A stretch of DNA of 64,000 nt. Origin: Candidatus Bathyarchaeota archaeon (GTDB taxonomy: Archaea; Thermoproteota; Bathyarchaeia; TCS64). Each line of letters starts with the position of its first letter. The first letter of the stretch is position 1. The stretch is from assembly GCA_026014875.1 (NCBI GenBank), contig JAOZHO010000037.1, forward strand, positions 124,001 to 188,000, given 5' to 3'. This document shows, in pieces, positions 42,453 to 51,733 of the stretch. The position numbers and the translations under genes were made by a program. Below the pieces are notes generated by a model. It saw nothing but the letters and a program-made list of their open reading frames with translations. It made no database searches and was not told the DNA's origin.

Positions 42453-43023
42453 GATCCCCAGGGATCGGGTCGGCGTCCTCATCGGCCCCAAGGGGAAGGC
42501 CAAGAGGAGGATAGAGAGTTACTTCGGCGTCACCATAGAGGTCGAGAGCGAGTCGGGCTCAGTCGAGATCACCCTCAACCCCGGGAACAGGGACTTCGCG
42601 GCCATCTTCACGGTCAGGAACGTCGTGAAGGCCATCGGGAGGGGCTTCAGCCCCCGGCGAGCGGAGATCTTGGCCAAGGAGGATTATGACCTCCACATCA
42701 TCGATCTCAACGAGTTCGTCGGTAACTCGAAGAGCGCCATCGCGAGGGTGAAGGGCAGAATTATAGGGAAGAACGGGCGTTCCAGGGAGCTCATCGAGGA
42801 GCTCACGGAAACCCATATCAGCGTCTACGGGGGCACCGTCGCCTACATCGGGAACCCCGAGGGCCTCGAGGCGGCCCGGGAGGCCCTCATGAAGCTCATC
42901 AAGGGCTCATTCCACAAGACCGTGTGGAACTACCTCTACGCGTGGCGAAGGAAAATGAAAAAAGACAGGGGCGAACTCTGGTATGAGAGCCCCGAGCAGA
43001 GTGCGGACTTGAGAAAAAGATGA
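42430..43023 (+). CDS. KH-domain ribosome biogenesis protein (Pno1/Dim2-like)
   Basis: 197 residues with two KH domains: RVGVLIGPKGKAKRRIE near residue 8 and GRIIGKNGRSRELIEEL near residue 110 (both G-x-x-G loops). This is the archaeal counterpart of Pno1/Dim2, which binds pre-16S rRNA 3' ends with RIO and Nob1 proteins. GTG start inside the rio1 3' end; the stop overlaps the ATG of top6B by 4 bp. Confidence 0.93.
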   Translation: MSQKTYLKIPRDRVGVLIGPKGKAKRRIESYFGVTIEVESESGSVEITLNPGNRDFAAIFTVRNVVKAIGRGFSPRRAEILAKEDYDLHIIDLNEFVGNSKSAIARVKGRIIGKNGRSRELIEELTETHISVYGGTVAYIGNPEGLEAAREALMKLIKGSFHKTVWNYLYAWRRKMKKDRGELWYESPEQSADLRKR

Positions 43024-44594
43024 CGGAGATAGTCTACCAGTCGATTAGCCCCTCGGACTTTTTCTACAGGAACAGGGAGATCGCGGGGTTCAGCAACCCT
43101 AGCAGAGCAGTATACGCAGCGGTTAGGGAACTCCTCGAGAACTCGCTAGACGCCTGTGAGAGGCAGAGAGTCCCACCCGACATCTTCCTGAGGCTCACGG
43201 AGGTTTCCGCCTCCGAGGGGGGCACGAGCATCTATATTATGAGGATCGAGGATAACGGCACCGGCCTCCCCTCAGACCAGATCCCCTCAGCTTTCTGCCG
43301 GGTATTCTATGGCTCAAAGTACACCCTCCAGCAGTCGAGGGGAACCTTCGGCCTAGGTGGCACTATCACGATCCTCTACGGGCAGATCACCACCCATCAA
43401 CCCGTCACAGTCACCTCGAGCACCGGTGGCGACATCCACGAGTTCACAATGATGATCGACATCGAGCGCAACGAGCCCATGATCCTCAAGCACAAGGTAC
43501 TGGGAAACAAGAAAGGCTGGAGGGGCACCGTGGTCCAGCTCCAGATGGAGGGCGATTACAGCAGGATCAAGAGCCGCCTACTGGACTATCTGAAGCAGAC
43601 GGCGATGGTGAGCCCCTACGCTGACCTAACCTTTGTGGATCCAGGGGGGCGGCTGTACCGATTCGAGAGGGGGACCGATATGATGCCCCCGCTGCCCCAG
43701 CCTGTGAAGCCCCACCCTCACGGGATCGACGTGGAGAACTTTCGCAGGCTGGTCTCTGTCACCAAGGCGAGGTCCATGAAGGAGTTCATGACGGGGCATT
43801 TCCAAGGGGTGGGCTCCAAGACCGCAGATAAATTCCTGAAATTAGCGGGGATTGGGAACAGGACGAGGCCCAGCTCTATGAAACCGGAGGATATAGTCAC
43901 CCTGGTCCGGGCTGCAAGGGAGTTCAAAGATTTCAAGCGCCCCGATGCGAGTTGCCTCTCACCAATAGGAGAGGAGCTCCTCGAGAAAGGTATAAGGAAG
44001 GAACTAGGCCTCACGGAGAACGATTTCCTCAAAGTGGTCTCAAGGAAACCCTCCACCTACCTCGGATTCCCCTTCATCGTCGAGACGGCCCTCGCCACGG
44101 GCCCCACGATCAGGAAGCAGTACAAGGCTGGCACCACAATCATCAGGTTCGCTAACAGGATACCTCTCCTCTTCGACGAGTCGAGCGGGGTCATCTGGAA
44201 GGTCGTCAACAGGAACATCCACTGGGACACCTACAACGTCTCCAGCGACACCCCCATGGTGGTCGTCGTCCACGTGTGCTCCACGAAGATCCCCTACAAG
44301 ACCGTCGGGAAGGAGTACATGGCCGACCAGCCCGAGGTGGAGAAGGAGATCACCAACGTGATCAGGACAGCGGCCCGAAGCCTGAGGCTATTCATTTCCC
44401 GCAGCATCAGGATCGAAAGGGAGCGGCGGAGGCTAGACATCTTCGCCAAGTATCTGCCCAAGATAGCTGAGTTCTCCACCAAGCTGTCCGACAAGGAGAT
44501 CCTGCCAGACATCGAGCCCCTTCTCATCGCGGTGGGCAGACCTCTCCCAGAGGTTGAGCAGAAGATCAAGGAGGTTCCCACCATTGACGGATAG
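43020..44594 (+). CDS. top6B: DNA topoisomerase VI subunit B
   Basis: 524 residues. GHKL ATPase motifs: ELLENSLDACER (N box Asn), RIEDNGTGLP (G1) and GTFGLGGT (G2). A helix-two-turn-helix region follows (KEFMTGHFQGVGSKTADKFLKLAGIG), then the transducer domain with the switch Lys region (ATGPTIRKQYKAGTT). Subunit B hydrolyses ATP and controls DNA strand passage by the A2B2 enzyme. ATGA overlap with the KH gene; the 3' end overlaps top6A. Confidence 0.96.
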   Translation: MTEIVYQSISPSDFFYRNREIAGFSNPSRAVYAAVRELLENSLDACERQRVPPDIFLRLTEVSASEGGTSIYIMRIEDNGTGLPSDQIPSAFCRVFYGSKYTLQQSRGTFGLGGTITILYGQITTHQPVTVTSSTGGDIHEFTMMIDIERNEPMILKHKVLGNKKGWRGTVVQLQMEGDYSRIKSRLLDYLKQTAMVSPYADLTFVDPGGRLYRFERGTDMMPPLPQPVKPHPHGIDVENFRRLVSVTKARSMKEFMTGHFQGVGSKTADKFLKLAGIGNRTRPSSMKPEDIVTLVRAAREFKDFKRPDASCLSPIGEELLEKGIRKELGLTENDFLKVVSRKPSTYLGFPFIVETALATGPTIRKQYKAGTTIIRFANRIPLLFDESSGVIWKVVNRNIHWDTYNVSSDTPMVVVVHVCSTKIPYKTVGKEYMADQPEVEKEITNVIRTAARSLRLFISRSIRIERERRRLDIFAKYLPKIAEFSTKLSDKEILPDIEPLLIAVGRPLPEVEQKIKEVPTIDG

Positions 44595-45675
44595 CGTGAT
44601 TGATGAAACAGAGCGGCGGAGGGAGGCCACGGAGACCAGCCTCAAGCAGCTGGGCTCCCTCATCTACGAGCAGATCCAGAACAGGGAGTTCCCCTGGATC
44701 ATGATGCAGAGCAGGAGCTCCGACAACATCAACTACGACGACGAGCTCCGCCAGTTCATCCTCGGCGACAGGACGGTGCGCCGGCACAGCAGGAACGTCC
44801 GGAACATCCGCCCCTTCACCCAGTTCATATGGACAGCGTGGTTCGCCCGGGAGCTCGTCCGCCTCAGGAAGACCAGCACCCTCAGGGAGGTCTACTACTC
44901 AGCAAGGGGGCAGAGGGACATCGAGTTCACAGGCCAGACGGAGTCGGACTATACCATCACCGACCTCGAGGTCGCCCTGAACACGCCCCGGGAGTCCTTC
45001 AACATCTACCCCAAGGACAGGGGCGCCATCTTCGGAGACCTTAACATCGAGTATACATTCCCACCCGCTTATGAGGGGCGGATGAAGAATCTCACAGACA
45101 ACCCCGATGGGGCGCCCATAGGTCGCAGCCTCACAAGCTCTAAACTAGTCGGCACTACCGCAGACAAGGTCATCGTCATCGAGAAGGACGCCATGTTCTC
45201 CCGGTTCGTCGAGGAGAAGGTCCACGAGAAACATAACGCCATACTCATACAGACGGAGGGGATCCCCAGCCGCTCCGCCCGCATGGTGATTCAACGGCTA
45301 AACAAGGACATGGGGCTCCCCATCTACATCTTAACCGACGGGGACCCTTGGGGGCTCCACATCGCGATGGTCATCATCTCAGGCTCAGCCGTAGCGGCTC
45401 ACCTCAGGGGACTCACCACCCCCGATGCCAAGTGGATCGGGGTCTGGGGCACAGATGTCCTGAAGTATAAGCTGCCCACGGAGAACCTGACGGAGAATGA
45501 CCTGAAGAGGCTCAACGAGCTCAAAAAAGACCCCCGATACGTCGACGACCTCTGGCAGAGAGAGATCGACATCTTCCTAAAGATGGGGAGGAAAGCGGAG
45601 CTCGAGGCCTTCAGCGCCCTGGGGCTCACCTACATCGTCGACGAGTATCTCCCGGAGAAGCTGGAGAGCCTCTGA
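44584..45675 (+). CDS. top6A: DNA topoisomerase VI subunit A
   Basis: 363 residues, Spo11-like. The catalytic Tyr is in LREVYYSARG (residues 104-105), in the winged-helix (CAP-like) domain. The TOPRIM domain shows VIVIEKDAMF (Glu) and YILTDGDPWGLH (D-x-D) for Mg2+. It cuts both DNA strands with a covalent 5' link. The TTG at 44584 is placed 11 bp inside top6B; a GTG at 44596 is the alternative. Confidence 0.96.
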   Translation: MTDSVIDETERRREATETSLKQLGSLIYEQIQNREFPWIMMQSRSSDNINYDDELRQFILGDRTVRRHSRNVRNIRPFTQFIWTAWFARELVRLRKTSTLREVYYSARGQRDIEFTGQTESDYTITDLEVALNTPRESFNIYPKDRGAIFGDLNIEYTFPPAYEGRMKNLTDNPDGAPIGRSLTSSKLVGTTADKVIVIEKDAMFSRFVEEKVHEKHNAILIQTEGIPSRSARMVIQRLNKDMGLPIYILTDGDPWGLHIAMVIISGSAVAAHLRGLTTPDAKWIGVWGTDVLKYKLPTENLTENDLKRLNELKKDPRYVDDLWQREIDIFLKMGRKAELEAFSALGLTYIVDEYLPEKLESL

Positions 45676-45724
45676 TCCGCCTCAATTTTATATTAGCCCA
45701 AGGGATGTAACAGGTGAAAGATCC

Positions 45725-45922
45725 ATGTCAGAGGATGAAGGCCTCACTTTCTCGAAGCTCGCAGTGAACATATTCGGAGTCATACTGCTGGCCCTCGGGC
45801 TCGTCATCACATACTACTCGATGCAAGCAGATGCGGGGGCCATCGACCCAAGCATCTTCGCCCCCGCCGGCATCCTCGTCGCCCTCGCCGGCGGGATCAT
45901 GACAGCCGCTTGGGAGGAATGA
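45725..45922 (+). CDS. 65-residue two-helix membrane protein
   Basis: A charged N-terminus, then two hydrophobic helices (about 14-31 and 42-61) joined by an acidic loop (QADAGAIDPS). Function unknown. Its stop codon overlaps the ATG of the next gene (ATGA), suggesting that it is produced together with the nucleotidyltransferase. Confidence 0.75.
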   Translation: MSEDEGLTFSKLAVNIFGVILLALGLVITYYSMQADAGAIDPSIFAPAGILVALAGGIMTAAWEE

Positions 45923-46683
45923 AGGTGGGTGAGCCCAAGGTCCGAGGGGTGATCTTGGCCGGGGGCCAGGGTACACGGTTCCGCCCCCTCACATACTATA
46001 TCCAGAAATGCATGATCCCCGTCGGTGACGACGAGAAGCCGGTCCTCGACTACATTGTCCGTCTCTTCGCCCACCACGAGATAAGCGACCTAGTGCTCCT
46101 CGTGGGCTACAAGCACCAGCAGATCCAGAACTACTTCAATGACGGCGACAGATTCGGGGTAAAGCTCCACTACGTCCTCGACGAGCCCGGTTACAAGGGG
46201 AGCGCCGGCGCCATCGTGAACGCGTACAGGCAGGGGATCATCAACAGCGATGATCATCTCGTAGTCTATTACGGCGACATTCTTTCAGACTTTGACCTGA
46301 AGAAGATGGTTTCACAGCACATCGAGTCGGGTGCTGTAGCGACAGTGGCCCTGGCCCGCGGATTCCGCATAAGGGTCGGGACGGCCGATATTGAGAACGG
46401 ATTCATCAAGGGGTTCCACGAGAAGCCGGAGATAGATGACCCTGTGAGCGTCGGTATCCTTGTGATCAGCGGATCGGTCGTCAAGGAGATGAGTGAGATG
46501 CACAAGGGGGAGGATGAAGGCTCTTTCGATATCATGGGGGACGTGGTCCCATACCTCATCGAGAAGGGAAAGCCGGTCGGCGCATATGTGAGCAAGGCTT
46601 TCTGGTACGACCTCGGTTCCTTGGAGCGTTACGAGCGGTTCGAGCAGGAGAGGCTCAGCAGGATGCTGAAATACGCCGGCTAG
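45919..46683 (+). CDS. sugar-1-phosphate nucleotidyltransferase
   Basis: 254 residues with one Rossmann-like NTP-transferase domain: VILAGGQGTRFRPLT near residue 8, sugar-binding YYGDILSD near 114 (Mg2+ Asp) and FHEKPEIDDP near 172. It makes an NDP-sugar (glucose or mannose type) from sugar-1-phosphate and an NTP. No left-handed helix domain is present. ATGA overlap with the small membrane gene selects ATG 45919 over the TTG at 45910. Confidence 0.9.
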   Translation: MKVGEPKVRGVILAGGQGTRFRPLTYYIQKCMIPVGDDEKPVLDYIVRLFAHHEISDLVLLVGYKHQQIQNYFNDGDRFGVKLHYVLDEPGYKGSAGAIVNAYRQGIINSDDHLVVYYGDILSDFDLKKMVSQHIESGAVATVALARGFRIRVGTADIENGFIKGFHEKPEIDDPVSVGILVISGSVVKEMSEMHKGEDEGSFDIMGDVVPYLIEKGKPVGAYVSKAFWYDLGSLERYERFEQERLSRMLKYAG

Positions 46684-46742
46684 CTGTACAACCCACAAAA
46701 CGTTCATAAACAGTTCTGTGCCATGATAGAATCGATCTATAA

Positions 46743-47834
46743 ATGAAGGCCCTCGTTTTAGCGGGAGGGTTCGGCACCAGGCTTAGGCCTCTGAGCTGCA
46801 CCCGTCCCAAGATGCTTTTCCCGCTGGCCAATCAGGCCATGCTGGACTGGACGATGAAGAATCTCTCCGAGGGGGGGGTGGACACCGTCGTCCTCGCCGT
46901 TAATTACATGGCTGAGGCGTTGGTGAGATATTTTGGTCCGACGAAGTTCGATCTGGGTATAATTTACTCTCGGGAAGGGAGGCCCTTGGGAACGGGGGGT
47001 CCCATCAAGAAGGCCCAGGAGCACCTCGTAGACGGTGAGCCTTTCCTGATCCTCAACGGCGATGTCATATCGGACATCGACTACAGGCGCCTCGTGGAAT
47101 TCCACAAATCCAACGGGGGGATAGCAACCATCGCCCTCGTCCGGGTGCCAGACCCAAGCCGGTATGGCGCTGTCGAGCTCGACGACGACGGCAGGGTCGC
47201 GAGGTTCGTCGAGAAGCCGGAGTTTGGGACAGCCCCGAGCAACCTCATCAACGCTGGAATCTATGTCTTCGACAAGGAGGTTCTGGACTATATCCCGGAC
47301 GGGAGGAAGGTCTCCACGGAAAAAGAGGTGTTCCCGATCCTCGCAAATCAGGGAAAGCTTTACGGCTACGAGGTCCACGGCCTCTGGCTCGATGTCGGGG
47401 TCCCCGAAGCGTACCTCGAGGCGAACCGGCTCATCCTCGAGAGACTCACCAGCGAGGATATGGGCGAGGACCACGTGGTCCATGAGACCGCGAAGATTCT
47501 GGAGCCAACATATTTGGGTGCGAGTGTCAAGGTGGGGGCTCATTCTGTCATCGGGCCTAATGTTTCGATCTCCGATCATGTCCATGTCGGGGAGGGGTGC
47601 AGGATCGAGAACTCCATCATCTTTCCCGGGGCGACCATCGGGGATTACTCCTCGGTGAGGAACGCTATCATTGGGGAGAACGCGAGCATCGAAAAGTGGG
47701 TCAAGATTGAGTCGGGGAGCCTCATCGGGGACTATGTCACCATCACCGATGGGGTCACGATAACCGAGGGGGTCGCCATCTGCCCCTCTAAGACGGTGAG
47801 CGAGAGCATCCTCAAGCCGGGCCAGGTGATGTGA
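46743..47834 (+). CDS. nucleotidyltransferase with left-handed beta-helix domain (GlmU/GMP-like)
   Basis: 363 residues. N-terminal NTP transferase (LVLAGGFGTRLRPLS, then LNGDVISD) and, from about residue 255, a left-handed parallel beta-helix of hexapeptide repeats (VKVGAHSVIGPNVSI..., IENSIIFPG, IGDYSSV). This is the architecture of archaeal UDP-GlcNAc pyrophosphorylase/acetyltransferase and of GDP-mannose pyrophosphorylase. Because phosphoglucosamine mutase follows with a 1-bp overlap, a role in UDP-GlcNAc synthesis is favoured. Confidence 0.88.
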   Translation: MKALVLAGGFGTRLRPLSCTRPKMLFPLANQAMLDWTMKNLSEGGVDTVVLAVNYMAEALVRYFGPTKFDLGIIYSREGRPLGTGGPIKKAQEHLVDGEPFLILNGDVISDIDYRRLVEFHKSNGGIATIALVRVPDPSRYGAVELDDDGRVARFVEKPEFGTAPSNLINAGIYVFDKEVLDYIPDGRKVSTEKEVFPILANQGKLYGYEVHGLWLDVGVPEAYLEANRLILERLTSEDMGEDHVVHETAKILEPTYLGASVKVGAHSVIGPNVSISDHVHVGEGCRIENSIIFPGATIGDYSSVRNAIIGENASIEKWVKIESGSLIGDYVTITDGVTITEGVAICPSKTVSESILKPGQVM

Positions 47835-49192
47835 TGGGGCGCCTCTTCGGCACGAACGGGGTCCGGGGAGTCGCCAACAGGGAGCTGACGGTGGAGATGG
47901 TCACGAGGCTCGCCGCCTCCATCGGCGCATATTTCGGGGGGAGCGTCGCCGTCGGGAGGGACGGGAGGATCACGAGCCCCATGTTCAGGGACGCCGCTGT
48001 ATGCGGCCTCCTCTCCGTCGGGTGCAACGTATACGATGCTGGGATGCTGCCCACCCCGGCTCTCCAGCATGCCGTGAGGAGTAACGGGCTTAGCGCAGGG
48101 ATCATGATCACCGCCTCTCATAATCCACCTGAGTTTAACGGGATGAAGGTGATCGCCGCTGATGGGGTGGAGGCCTCCAGGGGTCAGGAGACTGAGATCG
48201 AGGAGATCTTTTTCGGGGATGGCCCCAAACTCTCGCCGTGGGATGGGATCGGGACGGTGCAGCGGCTTGAGGCCCTCGAGGCGTATCAGGAAGCCGTTAT
48301 CTCCCATGTGGACCTCGGGAGAGTCCGGGATGCGGGGCTGAAGGTCGCAGTCGATCCGGGGAACGGTGTCGCCGCATTATCTGCCCCTGGGATCGCCCGG
48401 GCTCTGGCGGGGGAGGTCTTCACGGTAAACGTCGATGTGGACGGTAGATTCCCGAACCGGGTCTCCGAGCCCAGGCCGGATAATCTGGGGGGGCTGCAGA
48501 CTCTCGTGAGGGCTTCGGGGGCTGACCTCGGCGTGGCCTATGATGGGGACGGGGATCGCTCCATCTTCGTGGATGAGCTTGGGGAGGTTCACTGGGGGGA
48601 CCGTTCCTTCGCGCTTTTGGCGAGGGAGTTCATCCTGAAGAATCCCGGGGAGCGCGTGGCTTCCCCCGTGAACTCGTCCAGGGCTCTGGAAGAGGTGGTA
48701 TCGGGGGCGGGGGGGAGCGTGGTTTGGACCCAGGTGGGGAGCGTCGTGGTCTCCCGGAGGATGGTCGAGGAGGGAATACCCTTCGGGGGGGAGGAGAACG
48801 GGGGAATCATGTATGGCCCGCATCTCCAGGTCCGGGACGGCTCCATGGCGCTGGCGTTGATCATGGAGGTCATGGCCGAGACGGGTAAACCCCTCTCGCA
48901 GCTCTTCGGGGAGCTGCCCCAGTACTCTCAGCGTAAAGACCGGATCTCGTGCCCCGAGGAGCTGAAGGGGACGGTTTTGGAGGCCCTCCGGGGGAGGGTG
49001 GATGCGCCGCGGGTGGAGACCATCGACGGCGTGAAGCTGATCTACGACGATGACAGCTGGGTGCTGTTCAGGCCCAGCGGGACGGAGCCCATTTTCAGGA
49101 TCTACGCCGAGGCCGGGAGCCCCGAGAGGGTTGAAACCCTCGTTGAGGAGCATAAGTCGCTCATCGAGTCGGTAGTGGAGTCCCTGAAGTAG
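47834..49192 (+). CDS. glmM: phosphoglucosamine / phosphohexose mutase
   Basis: 452 residues. Alpha-D-phosphohexomutase motifs: FGTNGVRG start, TASHNPP (phosphoserine loop) near residue 93, DGDGDRS (metal loop) near 235, GGEENGG (sugar loop) and RPSGTEP (phosphate loop) at the end. Interconverts GlcN-6-P and GlcN-1-P, or mannose/glucose phosphates. The ATG shares its A with the previous stop. Product could feed UDP-GlcNAc and so the BshA-like enzyme at 20069-21181. Confidence 0.92.
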   Translation: MGRLFGTNGVRGVANRELTVEMVTRLAASIGAYFGGSVAVGRDGRITSPMFRDAAVCGLLSVGCNVYDAGMLPTPALQHAVRSNGLSAGIMITASHNPPEFNGMKVIAADGVEASRGQETEIEEIFFGDGPKLSPWDGIGTVQRLEALEAYQEAVISHVDLGRVRDAGLKVAVDPGNGVAALSAPGIARALAGEVFTVNVDVDGRFPNRVSEPRPDNLGGLQTLVRASGADLGVAYDGDGDRSIFVDELGEVHWGDRSFALLAREFILKNPGERVASPVNSSRALEEVVSGAGGSVVWTQVGSVVVSRRMVEEGIPFGGEENGGIMYGPHLQVRDGSMALALIMEVMAETGKPLSQLFGELPQYSQRKDRISCPEELKGTVLEALRGRVDAPRVETIDGVKLIYDDDSWVLFRPSGTEPIFRIYAEAGSPERVETLVEEHKSLIESVVESLK

Positions 49193-49198
49193 GGGAGT

Positions 49199-49885
49199 CT
49201 ACCCCTGCATCGCCTCGGCCAGGTCCAGGAGCTTCGCCCGGGGGTCCGCAGCCTTTACGACTCCGCTGGCGACGAGGACCCCGGCGGAGCCGAGCCGCAG
49301 GGCTGCTGCAACGTCCTCTCCGCTGGTGATTCCTGCTCCGCAGAGGACTTTGACGTCGGGGTTGACCTTTCTGCATTCATCCACGGACCCCGAGACGACC
49401 TCGGGCCTCGCCTTGGAGACGGGTATCCCGGATCCGATGAGTTCCGGGGGCTCTATGGCGATGACGTTGGGGGAGAAGGGGGCGACGGATCGCCCGGTTT
49501 CCACCGAGTCGACGCAGACCACCTGGAATAGGCCGGCTTCCTTCGCCCTTTTCACCGTGGCTTCGATGGTTTCCAGGGGGAGCCGTCTCTCCGAGTGGTT
49601 GATCAGTGTCCCCACGCATCCGGCTTCGGCTATGGCCTCTGGTAGGACGTGGCCTGTGAAGCGGCCGTATCCCACGGGGTCTATGTGCTGGGCGAAGACG
49701 GGGATGTTGACGGCTTTGATGACGGGGCTGAGGTCGATGGTCTGGGGGGCGACGGCGATGCAGACGCCGGTCTCCTGGGAGATCTCCCTCGCGATGGATG
49801 CGAGGGCCACTGCTTTGGGTCCGAGGCTTTCCTCGTAGGTCTTGAGGTTGACCAGGATGAATGGGTATTCTATCGTGGTTGTCAT
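49199..49885 (-). CDS. tpiA: triosephosphate isomerase, archaeal type
   Basis: 228 residues, the short archaeal form. VNLKTYEES (catalytic Lys loop) near residue 12, LINHSERR (catalytic His region) near 94, VIAIEPPELIG (catalytic Glu) near 140 and CGAGITSGEDV (phosphate loop) near 182. Interconverts DHAP and glyceraldehyde-3-phosphate. Convergent with glmM, gap 6 bp. Confidence 0.95.
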   Translation of the reverse strand: MTTTIEYPFILVNLKTYEESLGPKAVALASIAREISQETGVCIAVAPQTIDLSPVIKAVNIPVFAQHIDPVGYGRFTGHVLPEAIAEAGCVGTLINHSERRLPLETIEATVKRAKEAGLFQVVCVDSVETGRSVAPFSPNVIAIEPPELIGSGIPVSKARPEVVSGSVDECRKVNPDVKVLCGAGITSGEDVAAALRLGSAGVLVASGVVKAADPRAKLLDLAEAMQG

Positions 49886-49934
49886 GGTTCAGTAGTGTTG
49901 TGTTCTGCACTATATCCTTTGCTGGCCCAGGGCT

Positions 49935-50549
49935 TTATGGGGCGCCCTCTTTGACGCGGGTTCCCTTCGGGGTGAGGGTGACGGTCTTGACGCTGAGTCT
50001 CCTGATACGTTTCCCTAGTTTCTGGGCGAAGGCCTTGGGGTTGGCGGGGGTGATCATGTAGATCTTTTCTCCGGTGTGGACGAGGGCTATCTTGGTTTCG
50101 TTGTTGGTGTAGTCGATGAACTTGAATCCGGTTTTCCGTAGATCGTTGACATGATCCCTCGCGTATTGGAGGGCTTCCTTGGAGGGCTTTCCTCGCCTCT
50201 CGTCTCTGATGTAGAGTTCCAGTCGGTCTATCGTGTCGTATGGGAGGATCTTTGTTCCTTTGAGGGGGCGTGTGATTTTGAGGCCTTTGGGGGTTAGCCA
50301 GTAGTGGTTGGTGTAGAGGGGGCTGTGGTTGGGGATGAGTAGGAGGAGCACGAGGCTGAATGAGACGGTGACGAGGTCGTTGAGGAGCTCTAGGCCGCTC
50401 AGCGGGGGGCTGGGTTGGGATAGGATGAGGGAGATGGAGTAGGCCTTCCAGATGAGGATGGGGATGCTGACGAGGGGCACGAGGTAGCCGAGGAGCCTCC
50501 TCTGTGTGTGGAGTGGGAGGCTCGGTATCTCCTCATCTCGCGCGGTCAT
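49935..50549 (-). CDS. membrane protein with PH-like domain
   Basis: 204 residues: two adjacent membrane helices (about 20-45 and 58-82) followed by a soluble domain with Y-T-N-H-Y-W-L-T-P-K-G-L-K-I then ILPYDTIDRLEL, the pattern of bacterial PH (bPH) domains. Role unknown. Transcribed toward tpiA, 49 bp upstream of it. Confidence 0.7.
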   Translation of the reverse strand: MTARDEEIPSLPLHTQRRLLGYLVPLVSIPILIWKAYSISLILSQPSPPLSGLELLNDLVTVSFSLVLLLLIPNHSPLYTNHYWLTPKGLKITRPLKGTKILPYDTIDRLELYIRDERRGKPSKEALQYARDHVNDLRKTGFKFIDYTNNETKIALVHTGEKIYMITPANPKAFAQKLGKRIRRLSVKTVTLTPKGTRVKEGAP

Positions 50550-50644
50550 GGGATCGACGGTGAGTTTGGTCCTTCAGGGATTTAACGGTGTGGTCGCTTT
50601 CGGGGACCGAAAAGTCTTAGGTGTCTCGGCTCCTTTGCCACGGT

Positions 50645-51166
50645 ATGGATGTGCATGTCCTCCGCCTCGGGCATCGCCCCTCTAGGGATAAGCGGTTGAG
50701 CACCCACGTGATATTGGCGGCTCGGGCCTTCGGGGCCTCGGGGGCCACCTATACGGGGGATAGGGATCCGGGTTTGGAGGAGTCGATCGGTAGGGTTGTC
50801 TCGGAGTGGGGGGGGTCTTTCACTTTCGGGTTCTCCGGGAGCTGGAGGCGGGTGATCTCAGGGTGGAGGGGGCGGGTCGTTCATCTCACCATGTACGGGC
50901 TCCCGGTTCAGGAGGTGATCCCCGAGATCAGGGGGGACGGTTCGGATATCCTTGTGGTCGTGGGCGGGGCGAAAGTGCCGGGGGAGATATATGGTTTGGC
51001 GGATTGGAACGTGAGTGTGACTTCTCAGCCCCATTCGGAGGTGAGTGCATTAGCGGTGTTCCTCCACGAGCTCCGGGAGGGGGAGGAACTGGGGATCTCG
51101 TTCCAGGGGGCGAGGAGGAGGGTGGTTCCCCAGGCTCGGGGGAAGCGGGTCGAGGCCGGGGTTTAA
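50645..51166 (+). CDS. trm56: tRNA (cytidine(56)-2'-O)-methyltransferase
   Basis: 173 residues of the archaea-specific SPOUT enzyme aTrm56: VLRLGHRPSRDKRLSTHVILAARAFGA at the N-terminus, VVHLTMYGLPVQE near 80, and the knot ILVVVGGAKVPGEIYGLADWNVSVTSQPHSEVSALAVFL near 100-140. Methylates C56 in the T loop of tRNAs with SAM. Start ATG 50645, family-like. Confidence 0.95.
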   Translation: MDVHVLRLGHRPSRDKRLSTHVILAARAFGASGATYTGDRDPGLEESIGRVVSEWGGSFTFGFSGSWRRVISGWRGRVVHLTMYGLPVQEVIPEIRGDGSDILVVVGGAKVPGEIYGLADWNVSVTSQPHSEVSALAVFLHELREGEELGISFQGARRRVVPQARGKRVEAGV

Positions 51167-51214
51167 GCTTTAAGTCCGGCGATGTGGCTATAGTAGTGGA
51201 ATCCGGGAACTGTC

Positions 51215-51733
51215 ATGAGCTTGTATAGTAATGTCAGCGATGAGACCGTGGACCAGATCGCGATGATCATCGGGGGGGAGGAGGGGGTCATGATAATAGA
51301 TGCGATCAGGAATGTGAAGGAGATCACGGTGGAGGAGATCGCTGAGCAGACGGAGATACAGATAAACCAGGTGCGGAAGATCCTGTACCGGTTCTACAAT
51401 CACAGCCTGGTGACCTCTAGGCGGTTCAGGGATAAAGAGACTGGTTGGTTCATCTTCCAGTGGACCCTCCAGCAGGAGCTGATCGAGGCTTTCCTCACGG
51501 GGATGAAGCAGAAGATCCTGAGAAAGCTGAAGGCGAGGCTGAGGCATGAGCTGGATCACGAGTTCTATCGTTGTGAGTCGGGGGAGTGTCCCCGGATCAC
51601 TTTCGAGGAGGCCATGGATACTGTGTTTAATTGTCCGGTTTGCGGGGAGCCCACTAAGCCGATGAATAATGAGGTTTACATAGATTTCCTCGATGTTAAG
51701 ATCGCGGAGATCGAGGGAGAGCTCGAGGCTTGA
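51215..51733 (+). CDS. tfe: transcription factor E (TFE alpha)
   Basis: 172 residues. N-terminal winged helix (VMIIDAIRNVKEITVEEIAEQTEIQINQVRKILYRFYNHSLV), linker helix and C-terminal zinc ribbon with C-E-S-G-E-C and CPVCGEP. Helps promoter opening by binding the RNA polymerase clamp. The final TGA overlaps the TTG of the HD gene (CTTGAG), so they are co-translated. Confidence 0.95.
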   Translation: MSLYSNVSDETVDQIAMIIGGEEGVMIIDAIRNVKEITVEEIAEQTEIQINQVRKILYRFYNHSLVTSRRFRDKETGWFIFQWTLQQELIEAFLTGMKQKILRKLKARLRHELDHEFYRCESGECPRITFEEAMDTVFNCPVCGEPTKPMNNEVYIDFLDVKIAEIEGELEA